From Pseudoduganella sp. (GTDB lineage: Bacteria; Pseudomonadota; Gammaproteobacteria; Burkholderiales; Burkholderiaceae_D): 64,000 bases of DNA. Below, piece after piece: positions 8,855 through 17,957 of this stretch. The notes under the pieces are model-generated. The model did no database searches. It had not been told where the DNA came from and was given only the letters and a program-made list of their open reading frames with translations. The position numbers were made by a program, and so were the translations under genes. How positions within the stretch are numbered: the first letter of the stretch is position 1; each line of letters begins with the position of its first letter. Location of the stretch: assembly GCA_021323265.1 (NCBI GenBank), contig JAJTCO010000005.1:1-64000 (forward strand), read 5' to 3'.

Positions 8855-9658
8855 ATGCAAACAGGAAATTTCATACGCTGCACGGCGCTGGCGCTTGGCG
8901 CGCTGGTACTGGCGGCGCCGGCAACGGCCGGCACCTTCGACGGCGGCATTCCCGAATTCTGGATATGCAGCGGCAGTTGCGGCGCCTCGGGGGCGAATGG
9001 CGTGGTCCCCCTGGCCCCGGGCGGCGGCAGCGCGTACGGCTGGGTCTCGACCTTCGGCAGCAACGTGCAGGCGTCGCTGGCAGGCGTGGGCAGTGGCGGC
9101 GACGAAGCCAACGGCACGACCCTGCGCTCCGTCTCGTTTGACGCCACGGCGGGGGCGCTGCTCGACTTCCGCTTCAACTATGTGACGACCGACGGTGCCG
9201 GCTTTGCCGACTACGCGTGGGCGCGCCTGCTCGACTCCGGCAACAACCAGGTTGCCATGCTGTTTACCGCCCGCACCAATGGCGAGGGCGACGCCGTGCC
9301 AGGCTTCGAATTGCCGGCCACGGAGGCCACGCTGACGCCCTTCCCTGTCGCCGTGACGGAAGGCGCCACGCAGTGGGCGCCATTGGGGCCGGATTCGGAC
9401 GAATGCTACGACACGGGCTGCGGTGCGACCGGTTGGGTGCGGGCGCAGTACACCATTGCCAGCAACGGCGTGTACCGCCTGGAGTTTGGCGTCAGCAACT
9501 GGGAAGACCGGGACTTCGATTCCGGCCTCGCCTTCGACGCCTTCACGGTTGGCGGTCTGCCGCTGCCGATTCCCGAGCCTGGCCAGTACGCCATGCTGCT
9601 GGCCGGCCTGGCCGTGCTCGGCATGGGAAGGCGGGCGGCAGGCCGCAGGCCGGCCTAG
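8855..9658 (+). CDS. PEP-CTERM sorting domain protein, exported
   Basis: A 267-residue secreted protein. It has an N-terminal signal peptide (TALALGALVLAAPATAG) and a C-terminal PEP-CTERM tripartite tail: PIPEPGQ, a hydrophobic helix (YAMLLAGLAVLGM) and a basic end (GRRAAGRR). Such tails are processed by exosortase/archaeosortase systems linked to exopolysaccharide, so an exosortase should exist elsewhere in the genome. The body is beta-rich, Gly/Asp/Asn-rich, with paired cysteines (WICSGSCG; ECYDTGCG), and fits a surface carbohydrate-binding-like domain; no function is assigned. The start ATG at 8855 was chosen because it begins the signal sequence. Its stop codon shares CTAG with the convergent ClC gene. 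Confidence 0.85.
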   Translation: MQTGNFIRCTALALGALVLAAPATAGTFDGGIPEFWICSGSCGASGANGVVPLAPGGGSAYGWVSTFGSNVQASLAGVGSGGDEANGTTLRSVSFDATAGALLDFRFNYVTTDGAGFADYAWARLLDSGNNQVAMLFTARTNGEGDAVPGFELPATEATLTPFPVAVTEGATQWAPLGPDSDECYDTGCGATGWVRAQYTIASNGVYRLEFGVSNWEDRDFDSGLAFDAFTVGGLPLPIPEPGQYAMLLAGLAVLGMGRRAAGRRPA

Positions 9659-10878
9659 GCGGCCGGTTCGCGGCGCTGGGCGCGGTAGATGCCGGACTGG
9701 CCGGAGAACAGGTAGGCTGCGGCACAGGCCAGGGCCGCGTATGGCCCGATTGCGGGGCCGAACAGCTCCATCGCCATCACCGTGCAGGCCAGCGGCGTCT
9801 TGGCCGCGCCGGCAAACACCGCGACGAAGCCGATGGCCGCCAGCAGCGGGAACGGCTGGTGCAGCAGCGGCGCCAGGGCGTTGCCCAGGGTGGCGCCGAT
9901 ATAGAACAGCGGGGTCACTTCGCCGCCCTTGAATCCGCTTCCCAGGGAACCCACGGTAAAGACCAGCTTCCCTAGCCAGTCCCACCAGTCGAGCGGGACG
10001 CGGAACGCTTCCACCATCGGCCCGATGCCCAGGCCAAGGTAGCGCTGCAGGTCAGGGCCGCCATCGGTGGCGCCGGCCGCACCGACCACCAGCGCAATGA
10101 CGGCGCCGCCGGCCAGGGGCCGCAGCGGTGCGTAGGCAATGCGCGCCTTCATCCAGGCCGCCAGCGCGTGCGTGGCACTGGCGAAGGTGCGCCCGACCAG
10201 GCCAAACACCACGCCCGCGGCGACGATGGCGGCCAGGCCCAGCAGCAAAGGGCCTTCCGGCGCCCCCAGCGCGCCGGCGGCAAAATGCGTGTGGCCCACG
10301 CCCCACCAGCGCGTGACCTGGTCCGCCAGCAAGGCGGCCAGCATGCAGGGGTAGATCGCGCTCACGCGCATGCGCCCGACGAACAGCACTTCCAGGCCGA
10401 AGATGGCGCCGGCCAGGGGCGTGCCGAAGACGGATGCGAAACCGGCGCTGATGCCGGCCATCAGCACCAGGCTGCGGTCTTCGCGGCGCAGGCGAAACAC
10501 GTGGGTCAGCTGGTCGGCCAGGGCGCCGCCCATCTGTACCGCCGTGCCCTCCCGCCCGACCGATGCGCCGAACAGGTGGGACACGATGGTGCTGCACAGG
10601 ATCAGCGGCGCCAGGCGCAAGGGCACCACGTTTTTCGGGTCGTGGATCTCGTCGATCAGCAGGTTGTTGCCCGCCTCCACGCTGCTGCCGACGTGCAGGT
10701 AGATCCAGCCGACGCCAAAGCCGGCCAGGGGCAACAGCCACACCACCCAGCGGTAGCTTTCGCGCCAGGCGGTCGCAACGTCCAGTGCGACCAGGAAGAA
10801 GGCGGAAGCGCTGCCGGCCAGCGCAGCAATCAGGCCGGCCAGCAGGCTCCACTTCGCCAGGTAGCGCAGTTGCTTAAT
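9655..10878 (-). CDS. ClC-family voltage-gated chloride channel/antiporter; start codon uncertain
   Basis: A polytopic membrane protein of about 407 residues. Family features include the GREGTAVQMGG segment (GREGP signature) and GSGFKGGEVTPLF (GxFxP-region equivalent). Further hydrophobic helices continue to the C-terminus. The first helix (SLLAGLIAALAGSASAFFLV) is clearly coded upstream of the first GTG at 10746, yet the frame back to its stop contains no ATG, GTG or TTG. The start is therefore probably an ATT (10878-10876, overlapping the TAA of the multicopper oxidase gene) or a CTG (10869). Probably exports or exchanges chloride/fluoride-type anions; which one is unclear. Last gene of the metal-handling operon. 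Confidence 0.8.
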   Translation of the reverse strand: MKQLRYLAKWSLLAGLIAALAGSASAFFLVALDVATAWRESYRWVVWLLPLAGFGVGWIYLHVGSSVEAGNNLLIDEIHDPKNVVPLRLAPLILCSTIVSHLFGASVGREGTAVQMGGALADQLTHVFRLRREDRSLVLMAGISAGFASVFGTPLAGAIFGLEVLFVGRMRVSAIYPCMLAALLADQVTRWWGVGHTHFAAGALGAPEGPLLLGLAAIVAAGVVFGLVGRTFASATHALAAWMKARIAYAPLRPLAGGAVIALVVGAAGATDGGPDLQRYLGLGIGPMVEAFRVPLDWWDWLGKLVFTVGSLGSGFKGGEVTPLFYIGATLGNALAPLLHQPFPLLAAIGFVAVFAGAAKTPLACTVMAMELFGPAIGPYAALACAAAYLFSGQSGIYRAQRREPAA

Positions 10879-12253
10879 GATTGTGGTGCCCCTTGTCCTT
10901 CTCGCGCGTCACCTGGACCGGCTTGGCGTCGGCGGGCGCGGGCGTGTCTGGCGCTGCGGCGGCCGGCGGCAGTTCGCCGGTCCACTCGTAGGCCGTGGTG
11001 CCCTTGGGTGCCTTGTACCAGCCCGGATCGCTGTAGTCGCCGCGCTTCTGGCCGGGACGCACCTTCATCAGGGTGAACATGCCGCCCATCTCGATATCGC
11101 CGTACGGGCCGGTACCGGTCATCATCGGCAGCGTGTTCTCGGGGATTTCCATCTCCATGCCGCCCATCGAGCCGCCCTTGTCGCCCATCACCATGTAGCC
11201 CGGCACCAGCTTGTTGATCTTCTGTGCCACGCCGCTATGGTCCACGCCGATCAGGGTCGGCACGTCATGGCCCATGGCGTTCATGGTGTGGTGGGATTTA
11301 TGGCAGTGGAACGCCCAGTCGCCCGGATTGTCGGCAATGAACTCGATGGCCCGCATCTGGCCCACGGCGATGTCGGTCGTCACCTCCGGCCAGCGCGCGG
11401 ACGGCGGCACCCAGCCGCCATCCGTGCCGGTCACCTGGAACTTGTGGCCGTGGATGTGGATCGGGTGGTTGGTCATGGTCAGGTTGCCGGCACGGATGCG
11501 CACGCGGTCGCCCTGGCGCACCACCAGCGGGTCGATGGCCGGGAATACGCGGCTGTTGAACGTCCAGATATTAAAGTCCGTCATCGTGTTGACCTTGGGG
11601 ACCATGCTGCCCGGTTCGATATCGTAAGCGCTGAGCAGGAACACGAAGTCGCGGTCCACGGCGTGCTGGCGCGGGTCCTTCGGGTGAGTCACCCAGAAGC
11701 CCATCATGCCCATCGCCATCTGCACCATTTCGTCTGCATGCGGATGGTACATGAAAGTGCCGGCATGTTTGGCAACGAACTCATAGACGAAGGTCTTGCC
11801 GGGCTGGATGGCGGGCTGGCTGACGCCGGAAACGCCGTCCATGCCGCTTGGCAGGATCTGGCCGTGCCAGTGCACGCTGGTGTGCTCCGGCAGCTTGTTG
11901 GTGACGAAGATGCGCACGCGGTCGCCCTCCACCACTTCGATGGTCGGGCCGGGGCTCTGTCCGTTGTAGCCCCACATCTTGGCGTACATGCCGGGCGCGA
12001 TTTCGCGCACCACGGGCTCGGCCACCAGGTGGAACTCCTTGACGCCATCCTTCATGCGCCACGGCAGGCTCCAGCCATTCAAGGTGACGACCGGGTTATA
12101 CGGGCGGCCATTGGGCGGCATCAGCGGCGGCGCGGTGGCGGCGCTGGACTGCACCGGCGCCTCCGGCAGGCCGGCCGCGCCGGCACGGCTGACCATGCCC
12201 GCACCGATCAGGGCTGCGGCGCCATTGGCCAGGAAAGATCGACGGTTACTCAT
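10874..12253 (-). CDS. Multicopper oxidase, Tat-exported
   Basis: A 459-residue laccase-like oxidase. A twin-arginine signal (SNRRSFLANGAAALIGAG) implies folded export to the periplasm. All four copper-ligand clusters are visible: HWHG, HPHADE, HPIHIHGH and HCHKSHH, the last giving the His-Cys-His link between the type 1 site and the trinuclear centre. A methionine-rich segment near residue 320-400 (MVMGDKGGSMGGMEMEI) is typical of cuprous-ion-handling oxidases, and the tail is histidine-rich (KGHHNH). Role inferred: oxidation of toxic Cu(I) to Cu(II). The start ATG overlaps the TolC-like gene's TGA (ATGA), indicating translational coupling. Confidence 0.92.
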   Translation of the reverse strand: MSNRRSFLANGAAALIGAGMVSRAGAAGLPEAPVQSSAATAPPLMPPNGRPYNPVVTLNGWSLPWRMKDGVKEFHLVAEPVVREIAPGMYAKMWGYNGQSPGPTIEVVEGDRVRIFVTNKLPEHTSVHWHGQILPSGMDGVSGVSQPAIQPGKTFVYEFVAKHAGTFMYHPHADEMVQMAMGMMGFWVTHPKDPRQHAVDRDFVFLLSAYDIEPGSMVPKVNTMTDFNIWTFNSRVFPAIDPLVVRQGDRVRIRAGNLTMTNHPIHIHGHKFQVTGTDGGWVPPSARWPEVTTDIAVGQMRAIEFIADNPGDWAFHCHKSHHTMNAMGHDVPTLIGVDHSGVAQKINKLVPGYMVMGDKGGSMGGMEMEIPENTLPMMTGTGPYGDIEMGGMFTLMKVRPGQKRGDYSDPGWYKAPKGTTAYEWTGELPPAAAAPDTPAPADAKPVQVTREKDKGHHNH

Positions 12254-13605
12254 TGCTGTACTCCTTTGCCGCCGATCGCGGCATCCAGGTTGGCGTCCGC
12301 GATCCAGAATTCCTTGAGCGCGGTAATGTAGTTGTTGACGGCGCCGGTCTGTTCGCGGGCATCGGCCAGCAGTTCGAACACGGACAGCAGCATGCCGTTG
12401 TAGCGCAGCAGCGTCTCCTCGGAGATCTTCTGGCGCAGCGGGATCACCACGTCGCGGTAGTGCTTGGCCAGCTCGTAGGAAGCCTGGTAGTCGGCCTGGC
12501 TTTCGCGCGCCTCGCTGGCGGCGTTGACGGCGGCGGCGGACAGGCGGTTAAGCGCCTGCATGTAGGTCGCCTCGGCATGGGCCACGCGCGCGCCGCCCCA
12601 GTCGAACAGCGGTACTTCCAGCGAGATTTCGTAGCCGCGCGAGCGGTGATCGCCTTCGCGTTCGCGGATGCCGCTCAACTCCAGCACGTTGACGAAACGG
12701 GTGGTCCTGGTCAGGCCCAGCGCACTGGCGGTGTGCTTGCTCTCCAACTGGGCGGCCTGCACGTCCAGGCGCTCGCGCACTGCCACGGCTTCGGCGTCGG
12801 CCAGGGCGCGCGGGCTGGCGGGCAGCTCGGGCAGGCGGTCCGGCAGGCGCAACGCCTTCGCCTGGGCGCCGGACAGGCCAAGCAGCCGGGCCAGCTTTTC
12901 GCGGCTGGCATTGGATTCCTTGCGCGCGCGCGCCACGTCGGCCATGGCGTCCGCATGGAAGGCTTGCTCGCGCGCAGCGTCGTACTTGCTCCAGTTGCCG
13001 GCGGCCTGCATGCGCTTGGCCAGTTCGCCGCTTGCTTCGGCGGCGTCGCTGATCTGCTGGGCGTACTCTACGCCCTGCTGCGCGGCCACGGCTTCGATCC
13101 AGGCCAGGCGTGCCTGGTGCGCCAGGCCGACCGCCTCACCGGCCAGGTCCAGCTTGACCTGTTCGAAGCGCTGCGCTTCGATACGGCTGGCAAGGGGCAG
13201 CGTCAGGAGCTGGATGAAGTTGATGCTCAGGGTGCGTTCGATGGCGACGGCACCCTCGCCGTGGGTGCGCTTGAAGCTGAAGCCGGGGTTGGCCAGGCGG
13301 CCGGCCTGCACCAGCTCCGCCTCGGCGATGCCCAGCTCCCAGTAGCGCGCCTGCAGGCTGCGGTTGTTCAGCAACGCGGCCTGCACGGCCGCTTCGGCGC
13401 CCAGCGGTTCGGCCAGCAGCTTGCCCAACTGCTCGTCCAGCGCGCGCCGGTCTTCGTCATTGCGCAGCAGGCGGGTCTCGGCGCCGCTGCGGGTCTTGGT
13501 GGCTTGTGCTACTGCGCCGAAGCCGCCATCGTTCGAAAACGTGGCGCATCCGGACAGCAGCACCGCCGTGGCGGCCGCAGCCGCCAGCGTGAATGCTCGA
13601 TTCAT
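12250..13605 (-). CDS. TolC/CusC-family outer-membrane efflux lipoprotein
   Basis: A 451-residue outer-membrane factor. The lipobox is LLSGC with lipid-bearing Cys20. Long helical repeats follow the usual TolC pattern, with two similar halves (EAVAAQQGVEYAQQISDAAEA; ASEARESQADYQASYELAKHY). These proteins form the trimeric exit duct of RND or ABC efflux pumps. No RND pump or HlyD-like adaptor is present nearby, which is unusual for a CusC-like gene. The chosen ATG starts the lipoprotein signal. It lies between a small metal-binding-like protein gene and the multicopper oxidase, so copper efflux is a reasonable inference. Confidence 0.85.
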   Translation of the reverse strand: MNRAFTLAAAAATAVLLSGCATFSNDGGFGAVAQATKTRSGAETRLLRNDEDRRALDEQLGKLLAEPLGAEAAVQAALLNNRSLQARYWELGIAEAELVQAGRLANPGFSFKRTHGEGAVAIERTLSINFIQLLTLPLASRIEAQRFEQVKLDLAGEAVGLAHQARLAWIEAVAAQQGVEYAQQISDAAEASGELAKRMQAAGNWSKYDAAREQAFHADAMADVARARKESNASREKLARLLGLSGAQAKALRLPDRLPELPASPRALADAEAVAVRERLDVQAAQLESKHTASALGLTRTTRFVNVLELSGIREREGDHRSRGYEISLEVPLFDWGGARVAHAEATYMQALNRLSAAAVNAASEARESQADYQASYELAKHYRDVVIPLRQKISEETLLRYNGMLLSVFELLADAREQTGAVNNYITALKEFWIADANLDAAIGGKGVQQ

Positions 13606-13677
13606 GATGTTCTTTCCAATGCAAGGTCGTCCTGCGCGGGGTTGCAGGATAAGCCGGTCCGTGAGGTCCGGCAAGGC

Positions 13678-14025
13678 TCAGGCAAGGGTCGTCCGCGGCG
13701 GACGTTTGGGCGTGGCCAGGTCGACCGGCTTGGGAGGCGCCGGATCGGTCAAGCGCAGGCGGGTGACGGGCAGCGGCTGGACTGCCGCTTGCGGTGTCGC
13801 GTAGGCCAGTGCCGCCCCAAGGCAGCAGTCTCCCATGCTGGAGCACTGCTCGCTGCTGCCGCAATCGTGAGGGCTCTCCGCCAGCATGGCGGCGTGATCG
13901 TGCGCGCCCGCCTGCGCCGCCGGCTTGGCGGTGCCGCACAGGAGCATGCTGGCCGAAGCGAATCCCTGGAAAGGGACTGCCACGAGCATCAGCCATAGCA
14001 CAATGACACGGATCACGGATTTCAT
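13678..14025 (-). CDS. Small exported Cys/His/Met-rich protein, probable metal binder
   Basis: A 115-residue protein. After an N-terminal signal-like segment (VIRVIVLWLMLVAVPFQGFA) comes a cluster of possible metal ligands: HDHAAM, then HDCGSSEQCSSMGDCC. The C-terminal third is Pro/Leu-rich and basic. No firm family, although small copper-locus proteins of this kind are common upstream of copper oxidases and efflux genes. An alternative ATG lies at 14043; I prefer 14025 because it directly precedes the signal peptide. Gene order suggests co-transcription with the TolC-like and oxidase genes. Metal binding is inferred from composition. Confidence 0.65.
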   Translation of the reverse strand: MKSVIRVIVLWLMLVAVPFQGFASASMLLCGTAKPAAQAGAHDHAAMLAESPHDCGSSEQCSSMGDCCLGAALAYATPQAAVQPLPVTRLRLTDPAPPKPVDLATPKRPPRTTLA

Positions 14026-14050
14026 GGGCAGCGATATTATCATGTCGCGC

Positions 14051-15866
14051 TTAGAAGCGGCTTATGATCCTGATGTAGGCGCCGCGTCCCACCGACAGCC
14101 GCGGGCTGCCGACCTGCGAACCGCGCGTTTCCTCATGGTCGCGGTCGAGGGCGTTGCTGGCGCCCAGCGACAGGTCCAGCCAGGGCCGCAGGCGCCAGTT
14201 CAGGTTCACGTCCAGCGCCGTGTAGCCCGGCACGTCGGAGTAGCGCAGGCGGCTGACGCGGCGCACGGTCACGTCCAGGTCGCGCCCTTCCCCCAGCACC
14301 AGCGAAGAGCGCAGGCGCGCGGTATGGGTGGGGTCGAAGTTTTCGCGCGTCGAGTTGTTGATCTCCCGAACGCCCGGCTTCATGTGGAATTCTTCATGCA
14401 TCGCGGTGAATCCCGCGCCCAGGCGCCAGTCGCGGGTCACCTGGAAATTGCCCCAGGCTTCCACGCCACGCGTCTCCCCTTCCAGGTTGTTGGCAATGGT
14501 GAAGAGCACGGGGAAATTGATCGCCGTCACCGTCCGCAGGCGGTCATAGCGCGCGCGATACAGCGTGATCGAGTAGTTGGCATGGTTGCCCAGCTGCCTG
14601 CGGTGGCCCACTTCCAGCACCTTGGCCACCTCGGACTGGAAGTCCGCTCCGCCAACCAGGCTGACCACGCCCTGCTTGATGTAGCTGTCGCGATCGACCC
14701 GCGTGGGCGCGCGCGCGGTGCGCGAGAGCGAAGTCCACCACATTGACTCGGCCGACTGTTTCCATGACAGGCGCAGGTTGGGCAGGAATTCCGTGCCCGT
14801 GTAACCATTGCGTTCCAGCCGCAGTCCGGCAATGAGCTTGAACTGGTCGCCAAGGGCAATCGTGTCCTGTCCGAACAGGCTGCCCCAGCGCAGCGTCGCG
14901 TGCGCAGGCAGGAATGCAATGCCGCTCCAGTTGGTGACCCGGTCGCGCGCATAGCGGTAGTCCGCCCCGACCGCCAATGCATGGCTGCCAAGCGGTGCGA
15001 AGTTATAGACCCCTTGCAGGTCCAGCACGTCCAGCGTTTCCATGAAGGTGCCGGCATGGTCGCGCCGGGTGCGGTCGTAGTAGGCCTGCACGTTCCAGTT
15101 GCCGCCATCGCTCAACTGGCGCGACCAGTGGAGCTGCACGTTGGCGCCGTTCAGGCGCGCCTCGTCCGGCCGTGCAATGTCCCTGGTCGGCAACTGCCCT
15201 TTGCCGCTGCGGTAGGCGTCGCCCTGGAGCGTGATGGCATCGGCCCCGCGCTGCCAGTCGCGCCGGAAGCCGGCTTGCGCATAGTGCCAGGCGTCGCCCA
15301 GCTTGGCGCCGTTCAGACGCTCGCCGCTCGGCATCGCGTAATCCATGGCGTAGGCGCGCCAGGCGCCGTCCGCCGCCGCGGCGCCATGGCTGATGGTGGC
15401 CCCGGACTGCAACCGCCCCCAGCGCGCATCGATCGTCGTGCCGATGGTCGCGGACGCCTGTTTGGTAATGATGTTGATCACGCCGTTCATGGCGTTGGTA
15501 CCCCACAGCGTGCCGCCCGGGCCGCTCACGACTTCGATTCTTTCGATGGAGTCGATGGGCAGGTACTGCGCGTCCCAGAACACACCTGAAAACAGCGGGG
15601 AGTAGATCGAACGGCCATCGATCATCACCAGCTGCTTGTTGGCGCCATTGCCGGAGAAGCCACGCGCCGTGATGACATAGCCGCCGGCCGGGGGCGTCGC
15701 CCAGGCGTTCCTGCCGCTTGGAAACGGACGTCACGCGCACATTGCTCAATTCTTCGAGTGACATCGCGGCGAACCCGTCGCGATCGGCCGCATCCTGCGC
15801 CTGCACGGGCATGGCTTGGCATGCCACCAGAATGCCTGCGATGCGCGCATACTTTGCACGAAACAT
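14051..15866 (-). pseudogene. TonB-dependent receptor broken by an internal deletion and frameshift
   Basis: The N-terminal frame (from ATG 15866) codes a signal peptide and the start of a receptor plug ending at RQERLGDAP. It then runs out of frame. The rest of the receptor continues in another frame from GGYVITARGF (about 15685) through the plug and barrel to a C-terminal aromatic residue (YIRIISRF). Compared with the intact neighbour at 15880-17808, about 35-38 plug residues (the equivalent of FVITADDIRHSGA... to ...SQQSAF) are missing at the join, near 15682-15697, and the reading frame shifts. A single sequencing indel would not remove that block. The downstream fragment lacks signal and TonB box, so an exported receptor is unlikely. 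Confidence 0.82.
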
Positions 15867-15879
15867 GACAGTCTCCGTT

Positions 15880-17808
15880 CTAGAAACGGCTCGTAACCTT
15901 CATATAGATGCCGCGCTCGATCTGCGTGCGCGTCGCTTCCTCATAGAACTCCGCATGCGAAGGACCAAACAAGTTGGTGCCGCCCACGGCAACCTCCAGC
16001 CCCGCGCGCGGACGCCAGGCGAAACGAAGGTCGACCGCTTCATAATTGGGCACTTCCGGCGTGGTGAGTTTTCCCACGTGGCGGAACGACAGGTCCAATT
16101 CCCGCTTGGCATCGATCTGCCAAGCCGCGCGCAGCATCAAAGTATGGCGCGGGTCATGCCCCTGTTGCCGGAGCGAGCGGTTGAAATCGGTCACCCCGGG
16201 CGCCAGCCGGAAGCGCGAATGAAAGCCGGTGGCGGCCATAGTGATGCGCCAGTTGGGGCTCGCCAGATATTGGCCCCACACTTCGACGCCGCGCGTGGCC
16301 GCCCGCATGCCGTTCGACCACAGTACGAAACGCCGTGTCGGGCCCAGCTCGGCCGTCAGCAGGCGATCGTACAGTGCGCGATAGGCGTTGACCGAATAGC
16401 TGAACCGGTTGTCCACCTGGCGCCGGAAGCCCAGTTCGATGAATCGGGCCACCTCGGATTCGAAATTCGGGCCGCCGGCCAACTGGTATGGCGGGATGGC
16501 CGGAATGAACAGGTCGCGATCCAGGCGCGACGGCGCGCGCACCGTGCGCGACACGGCGCCCCATACCAGGCTGCCCTTGCCGGGCTGCCACGCCATGCGC
16601 ACGCTGGGCAAGAACTCGTTGCCGGTATAGCTGTTGCGTTCCATGCGCAGGCCGGCTGTCAGGTTCAATGCCGGGGTAAGCGCCAGCGTGTCCTGCACGA
16701 ACAAGCTGGCCCAATGCAGCTTCTTGTCGGCCGGAAGGATGGCGATGAAACTGCTGTTGCCCACGCGGTCGTCCGCATAGCGATATTCCGCGCCCGCCAC
16801 CAGCGCATGCCGGCCCAGCACGGGCAAGGCGTACTGCAACTGGATGTCGCCAATATCCAGGGTCTCCGACAGGGTGGGGTCGATGACGCGCTCGGTACGG
16901 TCATATTGGGCTTGCAACTGCAGGCGGCCGCCATCGGCAAAGCTGCGCGACCAACGGGCCTGAAGATTGCCGCCATTGAAGGTCACGTTCCCCAGCACCG
17001 GCCGCGCGGCGCCGGCCACCAGCATGCCGGGGGCGGGCTGCCCGCGCCGCCCGCGGTAAGCATCGCCCTGCAGCGTGAGCTGGTCGACGCCACGATCCCA
17101 GTCGGCGCGGAACCCCACCTGCGCCTTATGCCCGGCATCGTCAATTGCGCTACCACGGCGCGTTTCCGTATTCTCGACATGCATGCCCATGCCGTAGATG
17201 CGCCAGGCCCCGCCGGCAAAGCCGGCCCCGTATTGCGCCAGGCCTTGCTGGCGCAGTGTTCCGCCGTGCCCCTCGAGCAGCGTCCCCTTCGTCTCATCGG
17301 CGCGGCGCGTGATGACGTTGATGACGCCATTCACGGCATTGGTTCCCCACAAGGTACCGGCCGGCCCGCTGATTACCTCGATGCGTTCGATCGATGGCAG
17401 CGGCACGTCCTGCGCGTCCCAGAAGATGCCGGAAAAGAATGGCGTATACACCGAGCGTCCGTCGATCAGGACCAGCATCTTGTTGCCCGAATTGCTGGCA
17501 AAGCCGCGCGCGGTCACCACATAGCCGAAAGCCGATTGCTGGCTTACATGCAGGTTGGGCGCAAGGCGCAAGGCTTCCACCAGGCTGGCGGCGCCGGAAT
17601 GGCGGATATCGTCCGCCGTGATAACAAACACGGCCGCAGGCGCATCGGCCAGCCGTTCGCTGCGCAACGACACCGTGGTCACGCGCAAGCCGGAAAGCTC
17701 TTCCAACGACATGCTGGCCAGGTCGAGCGCATCATTTGCCAAAGCGGAGCCCGCGGCAGGCATCAGCACCGCTGCTGCTATCGTGGAGATCCATCGTGAA
17801 GAAGCCAT
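15880..17808 (-). CDS. TonB-dependent outer-membrane receptor
   Basis: A 642-residue receptor. A signal peptide (WISTIAAAVLMPAAGSALA) is followed by a short N-terminal segment with MSLEELSGLRVTTVS. The plug domain shows FVITADDIRHSG, VTARGF and VISGPAGTLWGTNAVNGVINVIT. A 22-strand barrel ends in YMKVTSRF. It imports a scarce ligand powered by TonB-ExbBD. The substrate is unknown; the position upstream of copper-related genes makes a metal or metallophore possible. The ATG at 17808 has AGGAG 7 nt upstream. It is the first gene of a minus-strand run to 9655. A closely related, broken copy lies 13 bp downstream, suggesting tandem duplication. Confidence 0.9.
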   Translation of the reverse strand: MASSRWISTIAAAVLMPAAGSALANDALDLASMSLEELSGLRVTTVSLRSERLADAPAAVFVITADDIRHSGAASLVEALRLAPNLHVSQQSAFGYVVTARGFASNSGNKMLVLIDGRSVYTPFFSGIFWDAQDVPLPSIERIEVISGPAGTLWGTNAVNGVINVITRRADETKGTLLEGHGGTLRQQGLAQYGAGFAGGAWRIYGMGMHVENTETRRGSAIDDAGHKAQVGFRADWDRGVDQLTLQGDAYRGRRGQPAPGMLVAGAARPVLGNVTFNGGNLQARWSRSFADGGRLQLQAQYDRTERVIDPTLSETLDIGDIQLQYALPVLGRHALVAGAEYRYADDRVGNSSFIAILPADKKLHWASLFVQDTLALTPALNLTAGLRMERNSYTGNEFLPSVRMAWQPGKGSLVWGAVSRTVRAPSRLDRDLFIPAIPPYQLAGGPNFESEVARFIELGFRRQVDNRFSYSVNAYRALYDRLLTAELGPTRRFVLWSNGMRAATRGVEVWGQYLASPNWRITMAATGFHSRFRLAPGVTDFNRSLRQQGHDPRHTLMLRAAWQIDAKRELDLSFRHVGKLTTPEVPNYEAVDLRFAWRPRAGLEVAVGGTNLFGPSHAEFYEEATRTQIERGIYMKVTSRF

Positions 17809-17920
17809 GCATGCTCCTGAGGCAACTGTCAGAAATCTTAACATACCGATAGTTTTGCTGGGGCCGCAATCTACTTCCAGCATAAAATGCATAACGCTCG
17901 CCTGCCATATCGGGATTCTT

Positions 17921-17926
17921 TATAAT
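17921..17926 (+). promoter_or_regulatory. -10 element (TATAAT) upstream of the MBL-fold hydrolase gene
   Basis: A perfect TATAAT lies 31 bp before the ATG at 17958. The -35 region is poor (TCGCCT at 17898-17903 with 17 bp spacing), which suggests an activator or a weak promoter. The same 149-bp gap must also hold the divergent receptor promoter, which I could not locate. Confidence 0.45.
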
Positions 17927-17957
17927 GGCGCAGTTCGATTTCACCTTTCATCTTGCT

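Noticed and set aside
10877..13998. Long plus-strand open frames across the multicopper oxidase and TolC-like genes
   Set aside because: Shadows of real genes; all copper-ligand and helical features lie on the minus strand.
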